Positions 17,615-28,919 are shown, counted from the first letter of the stretch. The stretch: DNA of 64,000 bases from Saccharomycopsis fibuligera x Saccharomycopsis cf. fibuligera (GCA_001936135.1 CP012811.1:1488001-1552000), one strand, 5' to 3'. Notes: a model not told the origin generated them from the letters alone. Program-made: numbers and translations.

Positions 17615-18544
17615 ATGTTTGGGATTTTATTTTCTGCTGCAAGGTAAGTTTATGTATGGGAGAGTTTGTACTACCATTAATGCCGGAGGATTCTGATACT
17701 AACTATCTGCTACAGTTTTGCAGTTTCTATTCTTTTCCCTGTATTTGCATCATACAAAGCATTACAGTCAAATGATAACGAATTATTAAAACCATGGCTA
17801 ACTTATTGGATCGTTTTTTCGTTCTTTACGGTTGTTGAGAGTTTCTTGGGATTTATTCTGAATTTAATTCCGTTTTATTCATTGGTTAAATTATATTTTC
17901 AGTTATGGCTCGTTTTACCACAAACTCAAGGATCACTCTTCTTGTATAATGGCTACATTTTTCCATTTTTAAAAAGCCATGATTTGGAAATTGAGCATTT
18001 CATCAATAATGTTCACGATAATTTTTGGGCATTGTTGAGTGATTTGAAACAGTATCTGATTTCGCTTTTCAAATCTAAAGTGTTGGGTATCAAACAAAAG
18101 CCCCTGGAGCAGCAGAACTTGGGGCAAAATAGTTATCTTGATTACCTCAGAAGCTACAACTTTTTATATTCCGGCAGTACCGAGTCTAATGGTAAAGATA
18201 ATAATGATGATAAATTGTCGAATTCTTTTGTTGAGGGTCTATTAAACCAATTTAAAGATCAAAAACCAGGCACTCATGAAGATACAAATGCTGTATCATT
18301 TTTGAGAAGCTTTTTATCAACAATTCCAAGAAGTAGTTATGCTTTAGCAACAAAAAATAATAATTCAACTTCTGATCAAGAAAATACAGCTTTTAAAAGT
18401 CCACTGAAATTTGCTCAAACAAGCTTAGAGGCAGATGAAGGTGAAGAAATAGTCGATTCTCCTAGCAATGATGATGAAGCCTCAGGCTTAGGTATTGGTT
18501 CTACTATGGGCTGGGTGAAAGTCAGTAAAGAGAAGTCGGACTGA
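17615..18544 (+). CDS. REEP/DP1/HVA22-family ER-shaping protein, possible ER-phagy receptor (2 exons)
   Basis: Exon 1 (17615-17643) encodes MFGILFSAA and splices to 17716-18544, for 285 residues in all. The TB2/DP1/HVA22 domain (about 8-105) has the hallmark LTYWIVFSFFTVVESFL and LWLVLPQTQGSLFLY. Its hydrophobic hairpins would wedge into the ER membrane and generate curvature. There is no long N-terminal cytosolic part as in Yop1. Instead a C-terminal cytosolic tail of about 150 residues is acidic towards its end (EADEGEEIVDSPSNDDEAS) and finishes with WVKV at 276-279. WxxV fits the Atg8-interacting motif [WFY]xx[LIV]. S. cerevisiae Atg40, an ER-phagy receptor with a related membrane domain, also has its motif near the C-terminus. 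The membrane fold is firm; the autophagy role is inference. An annotation starting at 17846 would cut the domain in half. Confidence 0.88.
17644..17715 (+). other. Intron of the REEP-like gene
   Basis: A 72-nt intron with GTAAGT donor, GATACTAAC branch point and CTACAG acceptor. The next AG, 8 nt downstream, would break the frame. Confidence 0.93.
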
Positions 18545-19137
18545 CCTCTATTGTCTGAAAGCTGTTGGTGGACCTTTGGATAAATGTCTTACTTTTTTTA
18601 ATTTTTATATTTTCGTTTCCATTCTTTATTATTCGTTAGGTTTTACTTTTACTTTATTTTCTTATATTTCGTTTCTCTTTCTTTTGAAGTTCGATTTTTG
18701 ATATCGTTTCTATATTTATAGCAAGTTGTTTTGCAAAGACAAAATTGTTGGGTGGGCTTGAAATGCTGAATGCGCAAATTTAGCAGGTTACTAGGCGCAA
18801 AGTAAGGAAGTTTGGTATTTTTTTCTAGATAACTTGCTAGCCTTTTATGCTTGACTGGTTTCCTAATTATGCTGTATTCATAATTTTTGCCTGGTATATT
18901 TTATTTGATTCCTTTCTTTCTATTATAAAATATTGAACTTTTAGTGTTCTTAATCTTTTTGTAGCGACTACAAGTAAAAAGCATACCCAGATTACTTTGA
19001 AAAAAGAAACAAAAGATTCATTAGATATATATATATATACAAGCTGTAAATCTATTTTGCAAAAAGTCACCAAACATGCTCAAGATAACAGTACTAGACT
19101 AAAGAATGAATGAACAGCAAAAGATACATGGTTAAAT
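18545..19137. other. Convergent intergenic region
   Basis: 593 bp between two 3' ends. It is strongly T-rich near the REEP-like gene and contains a short (TA)n at about 19024-19040. It probably holds both 3' UTRs; no gene is seen. Confidence 0.6.
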
Positions 19138-19917
19138 CTATAAGCTTGACTGCTGTTTATCCTTGAGAAGCTTTTCTATCAATTTAAGGTCATCAGCTTG
19201 CTTGTATTTTTGTTCAGCACTGACTTTGTCATTTTTGAGTCTGCGACCAACCAATTTAGGTATAAAGTTTTCCGAAGTATGCTTAACGAAACGATGGTTG
19301 TATTTGAATACACCATCAAAGGCCTTTATTGGTTTAAGACGATCTGAACCAAAGGAGTTCATGATTTCTTGTTGATACTTTTGACGTTCGTTTTCGTATT
19401 CAACTGCTTCTAATGCACTGGTATCTTGAAGAGATTCTTCCGATGGCCATATGAATGGATCTTCCATATCAATAGTCATTTTCTTAACTTGGCCACTTCT
19501 GTATCTTTGATTTGAAGAGTATGATAAACGGAAAGATCCCGGCAAAAGTTGAGTAGTCACATTCAAAGCTCTAAGACCATAGATATTATATAGATAGTCT
19601 CTGAGATCCAACTTATTGAATGACTTAGGCACAATGAATTTTGCTTGATATGGGGTATGTTTGGCATTTGGTCTGAGAAGAATCACTCTAGCCTTTGGAA
19701 AATACTGTTTGTTTTCACCTACTCTGAAATGAGGCTGGCCTTCTTGGATGCTGTATTTTGTGAGGTTGAAGATCTTGTCAGACAATCTTTCTCTGTTACG
19801 TTGTGATTCAGACTGCACCGCAGCAACCTCGGTGGAAAGAGCCGGTGGAAGCTCCTCTGCAACGGTGGCTAAGGATCTTGTGAGAAGCTGCACATTGGAA
19901 GTCGTCAATCTAGGCAT
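19138..19917 (-). CDS. MRP20: Mitochondrial ribosomal protein uL23m (Mrp20)
   Basis: Large-subunit protein of the mitochondrial ribosome, placed near the polypeptide exit tunnel. At 259 residues it is close to S. cerevisiae Mrp20 (263). The N-terminus (MPRLTTSNVQLLTRSLATV) is basic and hydroxylated without acidic residues up to about 20, as expected for a presequence. The uL23 core is visible around residues 75-150: YFPKARVILLRPNAKHTPYQ, then FIVPKSFNKLDLRDYLYNIYG and the RYRSGQVKKMTIDM strand. The C-terminal third is the mitochondrial extension. The gene shares a 320-bp divergent promoter with RPB2. Confidence 0.93.
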   Translation of the reverse strand: MPRLTTSNVQLLTRSLATVAEELPPALSTEVAAVQSESQRNRERLSDKIFNLTKYSIQEGQPHFRVGENKQYFPKARVILLRPNAKHTPYQAKFIVPKSFNKLDLRDYLYNIYGLRALNVTTQLLPGSFRLSYSSNQRYRSGQVKKMTIDMEDPFIWPSEESLQDTSALEAVEYENERQKYQQEIMNSFGSDRLKPIKAFDGVFKYNHRFVKHTSENFIPKLVGRRLKNDKVSAEQKYKQADDLKLIEKLLKDKQQSSL

Positions 19918-20237
19918 TTTGAATGTTCAGGGCGCGGGATGTGAAGGCAGAGATGGTCAGTATTCCAGTGTATCACTCTGTAATATCCTGTCCTATCTGG
20001 ACTATTAACAGTTAAATTTTTTTTCTGTTTTCGATATTTCGCTGCAAACGCTGTGAAAGCGTCCGGGTGATGGCAAGTGGCCGCGGTGCTGGAGATGATG
20101 GAAAAATTAGAAACGAAACAAAATCCCAAAAAAGAAAGCGGCAAGCAGCAAAACGCTGAATTTGCAGGGCCAGCTCAACAACAGACAGCAAGTTAGTGGC
20201 GCGTTTGTCTTTCGGTACTCTGCCTCATTAATCAACT
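19918..20237. promoter_or_regulatory. Divergent promoter MRP20 / RPB2
   Basis: 320 bp between the two start codons. A T-rich run (AAATTTTTTTTC, about 20014-20027) resembles the AATTTTTC/RRPE element shared by rRNA-processing and, in Candida, mitochondrial ribosomal genes. Confidence 0.5.
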
Positions 20238-23200
20238 ATGACTGACAGTACGTATTGCTTGCCTATGTTTTCTAGAAAAAGGTGCCAAGTGCAATTATAT
20301 TGTTCTATGGAACTTGAGTGGGTGGCGCGTTTGGAGTCGAGAATGCGTGCGCCATTTTGGCATTTCATAATAATAATAATAATAATAATAATAATCATAA
20401 ATATTTGCCATTACAAACAACTTGAACTACGCTAACATATTTCTTTTAGTTTATCAAGACGACGCTGTCTATGATCAAGGTGTTGATAACTATGACGGTT
20501 ACGGTGACACCTACGGTTATGATGATTATGAGAATCAGCAAATTCAACCAGAAGACTGTTGGATTGTGATCTCCTCTTTCTTTCAGGAGAAAGGATTGGT
20601 TTCTCAACAGATTGATTCCTTCAATGAATTTGTTGGTACAACCATTCAAGATTTGATTTGGGAAGACCCTTCATTGGTGCTCGACCAGCCTGCGCAGCAT
20701 ATGTCTGAAACTGATAACAAAAACAAGAGATATGAAATCACATTTGGTAAGATTTATATCACCAGACCAAATATTACTGAACCAGATGGTGATGTTAGAC
20801 AATTGTTTCCTCAAGAAGCTAGACTTAGAAACTTGACGTATTCATCTTATTTGCAAGTGGAAATTAGTAAAAGGGTTTTGGTGTCTATTGATGACCCTAA
20901 TCATATTGTTCCTGCATCTGAAGTGCAGTGGACCGTGGAAGAAGACGATCTGGCTGATACTGATAGACCAAATGGTCAACTAGCTCCAATTGGTAAAGTA
21001 CCAATCATGTTGAGATCCAAGTTTTGTGTTTTACAAAGTCTTGAGCCTTCTGATCTTTACGAACTTAAAGAGTGTCCATATGATATGGGTGGTTATTTCA
21101 TTATTAATGGTTCTGAAAAAGTTTTGATTGCTCAAGAAAGAGCAGCAGCAAATATTGTGCAAGTTTTCAAAAAAGCTCCTCCATCACCTATAAAATACTT
21201 ATCTGAAGTTAGATCCGCTATAGATAACGGTTCAAGATTGATCAGTAATTTGGAAATTAAAATGATGAGAAATAATACAATCAAAGCAACTTTGCCTTAC
21301 ATTAAAGCCGATATCCCGTTATTGGTGGTGTTCAGAGCTTTGGGTGTGGTTCCTGATGGTGATATTATAGAACATATTTGTTATGATGAAAATGATTGGC
21401 AAATGTTGGAATTGTTGAAACCATCTATTGAGGAAGCTTTTGTTATTCAAGAAAGAGAAGTGGCCCTTGATTTCATTGGTAGAAGAGGTAATGTTATTGG
21501 TATCAAGAGAGAAAAGCGTATTCAATACGCCAAAGACATTTTGCAAAAAGAATTGTTGCCACATATTACCCGTGAAGAAGGTTTTGAATCTCGTAAAGCT
21601 TACTTTTTGGGTTACATGGTGAATAAATTGTTGTTATGTGCTTTGGAAAGAAAAGAACCTGATGATAGAGATCATTTTGGTAAGAAAAGATTGGATCTTG
21701 CTGGTCCGTTATTGGCCAAATTGTTCAGACTTTTATTTAGAAAATTGTCTAGAGATATTTTCAGATATATGCAAAGATGTGTGGAAACTAATAGAGATTT
21801 CAACTTGTCTTTGGCCATTAGACCATCAACTATTACGGATGGTTTGAGATATTCTTTGGCTACCGGTAACTGGGGTGAACAAAAGAAAGCAATGTCTTCC
21901 AAAGCTGGTGTTTCTCAAGTGTTGAACAGATACACTTATTCGTCTACACTATCACATTTAAGAAGAACTAATACCCCAATTGGGAGAGATGGTAAAATAG
22001 CCAAACCAAGACAATTACACAATTCCCACTGGGGTCTTGTTTGTCCAGCCGAAACTCCGGAAGGTCAAGCTTGTGGTTTGGTAAAGAATTTATCATTAAT
22101 GACGTGTATATCTGTTGGTACTCCATCAGATGCTATTGTTGAATACTTGGAAGAATGGGGCATGGATCCTCTTGAAGATTACGTTCCACACAAGGATAAA
22201 AAATCTACCAGAATTTTCGTCAATGGTGTGTGGGTTGGTGTTCAAAAGGACGCAACAATTATTGATGAGGCCCTTAGAGGACTTAGAAGAAAAGGAGATA
22301 TTAGTCCAGAAGTTTCTATTGTTAGAAACCTTCGAGAAAAAGAATTCAAGATCTTCACTGATGCAGGAAGAGTTTATAGACCATTGTTCGTTGTGGAAGA
22401 TGGTCGTTTGAAATTGGAAAAAAGACATGTGAGCATGTTGATGGATACACAGGCCAAGAATGATGGTCATTTGGAATATAATGATGATGACGATTTTGAA
22501 AACTTTACCTGGTCATCATTGGTGAATAACGGCGTCATTGAATATATTGATGCTGAAGAAGAAGAAACCACAATGATTGCCATGACCCCAGAAGATTTAG
22601 AAAGAGCTAAAGAAAATGTGATGAATTCTAGTCAACTTGCTGATTCAGCCCAAAGAATTAAAATTAAATATAACTCTAATAAGCAAACGTGGACGCATTG
22701 TGAGATTCATCCGTCAATGATTTTAGGGGTGGCTGCTTCTATTATTCCATTCCCAGATCATAACCAATCTCCAAGAAATACATATCAATCTGCTATGGGT
22801 AAGCAAGCTATGGGTGTATATTTGACCAATTACGGTGTTAGAATGGATACTATGGCCAACATTTTGTATTATCCACAAAAACCATTGGCCACTACTAGAT
22901 CTATGGAATATCTTAAATTTAGAGAATTGCCAGCAGGTCAAAATGCCATTGTTGCGATTTTGTGTTACAGTGGTTATAATCAAGAAGATTCTGTTATTAT
23001 GAACCAGAGTTCGATTGATAGAGGTTTATTTAGATCATTGTTTTTCAGATCTTATATGGACCAAGAAAGAAGAGAAGGTATGAACTTCGTGGAAGAATTT
23101 GAAAAACCATTGCGTAGTAATACGCTAAGATTGAAACAAGGTACATATGAAAAATTAGACGAAGATGGTTTAATTGCTCCGGGGGTAAGAGTCTCTGGTG

Positions 23201-24159
23201 GTGATGTGATAATAGGTAAAACTGCCCCAATACCTCCAAATAATGAAGAATTGGGTCAAAGAACCAAGTTCCATACCAAGAGAGATGCTTCTACTGCTTT
23301 AAGAATTACAGAAAATGGTATTGTTGATCAAGTATTATTGACGACAAATCAAGAAGGTTTGAAGTTTTCTAAGGTTAGAATGAGAACCACCAAAGTGCCA
23401 CAAATTGGTGACAAATTTGCCTCTAGACACGGTCAAAAAGGTACTATTGGTATCACTTATAGACATGAAGATATGCCGTTTACTGCAGAAGGGGTGGTTC
23501 CAGATTTGGTTATTAATCCGCATGCTATTCCATCTCGTATGACTGTTGCGCATTTGATTGAATGTTTACTTTCCAAAGTTTCCACGTTAACTGGTTTGGA
23601 AGGTGATGCTTCACCATTCACTGATGTTACGGTTGAAGCAATTTCCGAACTTTTAAGACAGCATGGTTATCAATCTAGAGGGTTTGAATTATTGTATCAC
23701 GGACATACTGGCAAGAAATTGATGGCTCAATGTTTCTTTGGTCCTACATACTATCAAAGATTGAGACATATGGTGGATGATAAGATTCACGCTAGAGCAA
23801 GAGGTCCACTTCAAGTGTTGACTAGACAACCAGTGGAAGGTAGATCTAGAGATGGTGGGTTAAGATTCGGGGAAATGGAGCGTGATTGTATGATTGCCCA
23901 TGGTACTTCTGCATTTTTGCGTGAAAGGTTAATGGAAGCTTCTGATGCTTTTAGAGTACATGTTTGCGGTATTTGTGGTTTGATGAGTGTTATTGCAAAT
24001 TTGAAAAAGAACCAGTTTGAATGCAGAGCATGCAAAAACAAGACAAACATTTATCAAATTGAAATACCTTATGCTGCCAAGTTATTGTTTCAAGAATTGA
24101 TGGCTATGAACATTACTCCTAGAATGTACACTGATCATTCTACTCTCAGTGTGCGTTAA
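20238..24159 (+). CDS. RPB2: Rpb2, second-largest subunit of RNA polymerase II (2 exons)
   Basis: Catalytic-core subunit of RNA polymerase II, 1239 residues after splicing (1224 in S. cerevisiae). Exon 1 is only 10 nt (20238-20247, ATGACTGACA); exon 2 is 20450-24159. The joined start reads [14 protein letters not shown]. The usual domains follow in order: protrusion and lobe (with [14 protein letters not shown]-like sequence), fork ([19 protein letters not shown]), the hybrid-binding region with [20 protein letters not shown] and the [13 protein letters not shown] active-site motif, and the clamp-anchor zinc site (CGICGLM...CRAC) near the C-terminus. CTG codons are almost absent; one falls in a variable acidic loop. 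The TTG at 20422 that opens the longer frame lies inside the intron and is not the start. Confidence 0.97.
20248..20449 (+). other. RPB2 intron
   Basis: A 202-nt intron with GTACGT donor, CGCTAAC branch point and TTTTAG acceptor. It contains an (ATA)n microsatellite at about 20368-20394. Splicing in phase 1 joins the 10-nt exon to TTTATCAAGAC. Confidence 0.85.
20368..20394. repeat. (ATA)9 microsatellite in the RPB2 intron
   Basis: About nine ATA/AAT trinucleotides in tandem, located between donor and branch point. Confidence 0.9.
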
Positions 24160-24544
24160 AATCAATTTGGTCGGACTTGACTTTACTTGGCTTGACTGTA
24201 CGATGTTGGATACATTTTCTGGTTTTTTATCCAATTGTTTCTTTCTACTTTGTGCCTATTATTACTATAATCTCTATAAAAACTTATTGATTTATCAACT
24301 GTACTTTCTAGATTTTCTTTCACTATTGTTCATAAAAAACATTTTCTTTATCTTATACTATTTAGTATGTGTATAACGTAACAATGGCGAAAGCTGTTAC
24401 AATCGGATCGAATAGTAGGGTCTTAACGGGTCTGGTAGCTTATTTAGAATAAAAATCAACAACAAAAGATCAAAACTTGTATTTACACGATGTAGGTAAA
24501 ATTATAGAATAAGAAACTGGAATAAAAACGTAATATAAAATACG
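24160..24544. other. Convergent intergenic, RPB2 / MRPL23
   Basis: 385 bp, AT-rich, holding both 3' UTRs. Nothing further is seen. Confidence 0.6.
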
Positions 24545-25166
24545 TCATTTTGTCTGTTTTTTGGCCTGCTCTTCAAGGATTCTTTTCACTTCAGGTTGTT
24601 GGTCCCAATGAGCTACAAAGTTTTGCTTGTACGGATTCTCACTATCATCAAACACCTTTAATCTTTCTAATCTGACTTTTCTCAATCTATTCTTTGGCAA
24701 CATGCCACTAACAGCTTTTCTTAATAATTCACCAAAACCTTTATTTGCGGCCATTCTTTCCATAGGCACCAACTTCAACTGACCTGGCTTAGTACTGTGG
24801 GACCAATATTGTTTTTCTTGGAATTTGTTACCAGTGGTTCTTAAATGCGTACAGTTGGTGACAACCACATAGTCGCCGCAGTCCATTGATGGATGGTAAA
24901 CTGGTTTATGTTTGCCCATCAACGTCACAGCTATAGATGAGGCCAATCTACCTAAGGTTCTTGGATCTTGAGCAACATCCACATGATGCCATAATCTAGC
25001 AAAGGCTATACCAGTCTATAAGCAGAGAATATTCGTTAGTATTTCTGATTTGTCAAAACTGTATCACGGCTAGAATGAAGCCTAGTGCATAACTCCTATT
25101 TAAACTGTGATTCCTTCTTCTCTAAAAAAAAAAAAAGTAACATACTCTTCCAAGTTTCTGAGACAT
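24545..25166 (-). CDS. MRPL23: Mitochondrial ribosomal protein uL13m (Mrpl23), 2 exons
   Basis: Large-subunit mitochondrial ribosomal protein. Exon 1 (25146-25166) encodes MSQKLGR and splices to exon 2 (24545-25015), which starts [20 protein letters not shown]. The total is 163 residues, the same as S. cerevisiae Mrpl23. The uL13 signature is clear: [34 protein letters not shown], then [19 protein letters not shown]. The frame open from 24982 starts mid-protein and misses 18 residues. The gene diverges from RPB7. Confidence 0.95.
25016..25145 (-). other. MRPL23 intron
   Basis: A 130-nt intron with GTATGT donor, AATACTAAC branch point and TTATAG acceptor. An A/T run lies near its donor end. 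Confidence 0.94.
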
Positions 25167-25708
25167 TCTGTTGTGCTATGTATATGGTATTGTTACACAC
25201 TTTCTTCGCTCCACTCACTCAGTGCCCTTTACGTCTTGGTTGTGATGATTTGAAATATTTTTAAAATTGAAATCGCTTTTCAAGCGCCCGCAATCACCCG
25301 GACACCGCATGCATTTGCGCCCCGAAAAAAAACACAGTGCAGCACACGAAAATACAGAAACTGAAAAACCCTAGCGTAAATAATAGCGATGGTGATGATG
25401 TTGTTGTTGGTCACAGTGGTACAGATATAGCTATTCCCAGCGTGCCACATTATCACATATTTAGACTGTTTACGATCACTGTTAGTCAGCCCTCGACAGC
25501 TCTTCCAATCTCTATCAAGCATCTTCACATATTGCCTAAACAAAACTAGCCCTCTCTTCTTTCATTGCAATTCAATTCCTGTTTCGTCATCTTCATTCTT
25601 TACAGTCAAATCATAATCACACTACCACCACCACCACCATTATCATTATCATTACCATTATCATTATCATTATCATTATTAATACAATAATAACAATAGC
25701 AGTCAATA
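25167..25708. promoter_or_regulatory. Divergent promoter MRPL23 / RPB7
   Basis: 542 bp between start codons. The last 85 bp before RPB7 is an imperfect (CAC/CATTAT) repeat (about 25622-25680) that is probably 5' UTR. No factor site was recognised with confidence. Confidence 0.55.
25622..25680. repeat. (CAC)n/(CATTAT)n low-complexity tract
   Basis: Five CAC-type units are followed by about eight CATTAT-type units, ending 29 bp before the RPB7 start. Confidence 0.9.
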
Positions 25709-26224
25709 ATGTTCTTCATCAAAGATCTATCACTCAATTTGCAATTGCACCCATCCTACTTTGGCCCGCAAATGAACCAATACCTCAGAGACAAACTTTT
25801 AACTGACGTGGAAGGTACATGTACCGGTCAATTTGGTTACATTGTATGCGTATTGGATTCAATGAAGATAGATGTTGGTAAAGGTCGTGTTATTCCGCAA
25901 TCTGGTGCGGCAGAATTCGAAGTGAAATACAGAGCTGTTGTTTGGAAACCATTCAAAGGTGAAGTCATGGATGCCGTGGTCAGCAGCGTCACTAAGATGG
26001 GGGTTATTGCTGATGCTGGACCACTATCGGTGTTTATCTCCAAGCATTTGGTGCCAAGTGATATGCAGTTCAATCCAAATTCAAATCCTCCAGCATACGA
26101 ATCAGAAGATCAAATCATTGAAAAAGGAAGTAGAATAAGATTGAAGCTTGTTGGTACCAGAACTGACGTTAATGAAATTTACGCTATTGGTAGTATCAAG
26201 GAGGATTACTTGGGAGCATTGTAA
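25709..26224 (+). CDS. RPB7: Rpb7, RNA polymerase II stalk subunit
   Basis: 171 residues, exactly the family length. Rpb7 pairs with Rpb4 to form the stalk that binds nascent RNA and helps initiation. The N-terminal RNP-like half begins [20 protein letters not shown] and holds the tip loop [19 protein letters not shown]. The C-terminal half is an S1/OB fold ([25 protein letters not shown]...) ending in [14 protein letters not shown]. It is a single exon with a clear ATG. Confidence 0.97.
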   Translation: MFFIKDLSLNLQLHPSYFGPQMNQYLRDKLLTDVEGTCTGQFGYIVCVLDSMKIDVGKGRVIPQSGAAEFEVKYRAVVWKPFKGEVMDAVVSSVTKMGVIADAGPLSVFISKHLVPSDMQFNPNSNPPAYESEDQIIEKGSRIRLKLVGTRTDVNEIYAIGSIKEDYLGAL

Positions 26225-26850
26225 ATGCCTTTTGGGCAATCATCGTTCAAAAATGAACGATATATTATCTTACTCATTTTCTATCTTTCGATGATAGTCA
26301 CGACTCAAAATCGAAAAAAAAAAAAAAAAACAACCAAAAAGCAACAAATATCCTTCTCAAATATGGGCAAATACTGAATTTTGCAAGGTGCTATACCATC
26401 CTAGTTCATGTTCAGATGAGAGGCTAAAATTTCACAGAAACCCATAAAAGGAATTATTTACCTAATTGTATATTATATCATCTGGCAGTGATTCTCGGCA
26501 ACGAGCGAGAGCCTCATGACCTTTCACTTTTTTTTCCATTTTCTTTTCTGTCTTTCCCCGTCCCCTTTTTTTTATTTTATTTTATTTTTTTTTTTTTTTC
26601 CTTTTTTGTTAACGCTTAATTTCATAAAATTTATTTTCATGGGTCTTGATTTATAAAGGAGAGCTAACCTTGTTTGGCATATAACATCAATATAACAAAA
26701 AATTAAATGTTTTGTCAATGCCAAAATAAAACTTACATTCAAAATTTATAATTTTTTTCTAAAAAAAAAAAAAAAACAAGAAAAAACTAAACTTCATAAT
26801 CGCTTTTATAAAAACATCTATTGTAAAATGCTGATTTTATATCATTAAAA
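26225..26850. other. Convergent intergenic, RPB7 / MUS81
   Basis: 626 bp holding both 3' UTRs. Several homopolymer tracts are present (A run near 26314-26330, T runs near 26570-26600, A run near 26761-26776). A short repeat GAACGAT occurs just after the RPB7 stop. No gene is seen. Confidence 0.6.
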
Positions 26851-28704
26851 TTATCTACCCCAATTTGCATGAACATTTTCTGATAACTTAATTCCAAGTG
26901 ACCTGTTTCCCACTTCGTTCTCCGTTGCATTTTTTAGCAACAACTTTTTTGCCTTCTCATCATCTCCCAAAGCCATATAAGCTTCAACAAGGCTCTTGGG
27001 AGTAGGATAAAACTTTTGTATGGCTAGAGCTCTTTCCAAACTCACACCCCTCGTTGTCATTAGCATTCTCACATATATTTCTTTAACAGTTATCAAATTA
27101 CTTTTATTAAGCATTGTTTGGAAAGTGCCAAAACTAAAACAACATTCGTGCTCTGGGTATTTTTCACAAAAAGATTGCAAAGTTGTCTTGTAATCGTTTT
27201 GTCCTTTTAAATTTTTTGCCCTTATCACCATGAGACTTCTCCCTAGGTAGTGTTTCTCAATGCTTTTGGTAAGCAATGCCAAAAAATGAGCAGTCTCATC
27301 TGCATCTTTGCTTCTCCTCACAAAATATTTTGATCCGAGAAGTACTAAGGATATTGAAGTCTTGATTGACTCCACAAAATTTGATAAATCGGATCCTGTT
27401 TGCTCTTCAATAAGATAATAAATGTTCTTCATTCCAGTTTTGGCAAGTCTTGATTTTTGCTCAAGAAATCTACCATCTCTAATAGACTCTACCAAATCAT
27501 CAAGTCTTTTTCGCTCAACAATGAAGTCTAGCACAACTTCATCACCCGTCACTTTATGTTTAGCGGTCCATAACAAATCTCCAACTGCTAGTGGCTGTAT
27601 ATCTGTTTTCAAGCCTAGTTGCGTAAGCTTATTACTGAAAAATGCGTGCTCTTCCCTTGACCGGATTTCTCTATTGTCAATGACTAATTTAATGTCAAAA
27701 GATCCTGGTTGCCATATTTTCTGACTAACTTCTTGATTGTTGGAAAAAGGATCGCAAGCTGGCCCTGTTGCAAAATCACTACCACCACCATCATAGTCTG
27801 CCCCAAAATTTTGCGGAATACCGTCATCACGATACTGAGGCCGTTTCCGTTTTTGTTGCTCCTTTTCATCATCATAGAATTCACTCAAGCTTCGCTTTTC
27901 TCGATCACTTGCACTGAGCCTTTTCCTCCTATACTCTTCAATACTTGCAGCTGCTGGTGTCTGATTCTCGTTTCTTTGTGTTCTAGATTCTGCTGCTGTG
28001 ACGGATTCTCCGGGTCGTGATTCTCCCTCGTTGACTCTAATCAACATATCCGCCAACTCCAAACCCTCATCAGTCAAATAATAATACATTGGCCTTCCAG
28101 ACCCCTTGACCAAATCTCGCTTCATTAATGTCTTGCAAGAATTCCAAGCTGAATAAAACTGGCTCGTTGATGGATTACTGTTAAAACTTTTATCGCAATA
28201 AGGACCAGCCTTACTAATAATTTCATCCTTAGTTAACCCATTTCTGTCCCTGTCATACTTTACCAAGACAATCAATATCGCATAAGCTCCGGACCGTATC
28301 GTAGGAACGTATTTCTTCTTTGGAGCAGCAGTAGCAGATTTTTTTGATGTTGTTGTGGTTGCCGATGAATTTGATCTCTTTTGTAATGGAGACTGGCTAT
28401 TATTAAGATTATATTGCTCCGCAGATGCCGCTTTGGGCGTAGCAAACGCCTCGGGCAACTTGTAACCTTCTTCTTTACAATAAGCATTTAGCTTTTTTGT
28501 CAAGTATTGTACTCTCTTCTCGCCAAAAAATTGGATTTTGAGTAAATCTTTGGGACCTTGTATTGGGTGAGTTTCTTTCCTTAATTTATCTAACGCTTTG
28601 CCGATTCCTAGAGCTGATCTTGAGTTCTTTAAAGTAGCTTCAACGGCAGATTCTTCCATCCAAGTCACAAACAAATGTTTGAGATCTGATTCAAGCAATT
28701 CCAT
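26851..28704 (-). CDS. MUS81: Mus81, structure-specific endonuclease catalytic subunit
   Basis: With Mms4/Eme1 it cuts branched DNA such as nicked Holliday junctions and stalled forks in the nucleus. Of the 617 residues, an N-terminal HhH region (about 1-95) includes GIGKALDKLRK, followed by a winged-helix-like segment (about 135-225, RSGAYAILIVLVKYDRDRNGLTKDEI). The ERCC4 nuclease domain (about 335-480) has the catalytic IVERKRLDDL with ERK at 397-399. A C-terminal (HhH)2 region follows (about 530-617, RMLMTTRGVSLERALAIQKFYPTPKSL). The length is close to S. cerevisiae (632). The ATG at 28704 opens a conserved N-terminus (MELLESDLKHLFVTWMEE). Confidence 0.96.
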   Translation of the reverse strand: MELLESDLKHLFVTWMEESAVEATLKNSRSALGIGKALDKLRKETHPIQGPKDLLKIQFFGEKRVQYLTKKLNAYCKEEGYKLPEAFATPKAASAEQYNLNNSQSPLQKRSNSSATTTTSKKSATAAPKKKYVPTIRSGAYAILIVLVKYDRDRNGLTKDEIISKAGPYCDKSFNSNPSTSQFYSAWNSCKTLMKRDLVKGSGRPMYYYLTDEGLELADMLIRVNEGESRPGESVTAAESRTQRNENQTPAAASIEEYRRKRLSASDREKRSLSEFYDDEKEQQKRKRPQYRDDGIPQNFGADYDGGGSDFATGPACDPFSNNQEVSQKIWQPGSFDIKLVIDNREIRSREEHAFFSNKLTQLGLKTDIQPLAVGDLLWTAKHKVTGDEVVLDFIVERKRLDDLVESIRDGRFLEQKSRLAKTGMKNIYYLIEEQTGSDLSNFVESIKTSISLVLLGSKYFVRRSKDADETAHFLALLTKSIEKHYLGRSLMVIRAKNLKGQNDYKTTLQSFCEKYPEHECCFSFGTFQTMLNKSNLITVKEIYVRMLMTTRGVSLERALAIQKFYPTPKSLVEAYMALGDDEKAKKLLLKNATENEVGNRSLGIKLSENVHANWGR

Positions 28705-28919
28705 TGTGCTGAGCCACCGGATTTGACAGAGCCATTCGCGTAAACATGGTGCTCATCTGCATTTGTGTACTTTTTTTTTTATTTATTGTTATTTACATTT
28801 TTCCTGTGTGTCGCAAAACCACGGCATCGGGTCTTTTGACGCACCTGCCAACATTTGAAATCTACAATAAATGCCTTATTTCTTTCGCAATTATATTCAA
28901 AGAAGCTATAAAATTTTGA

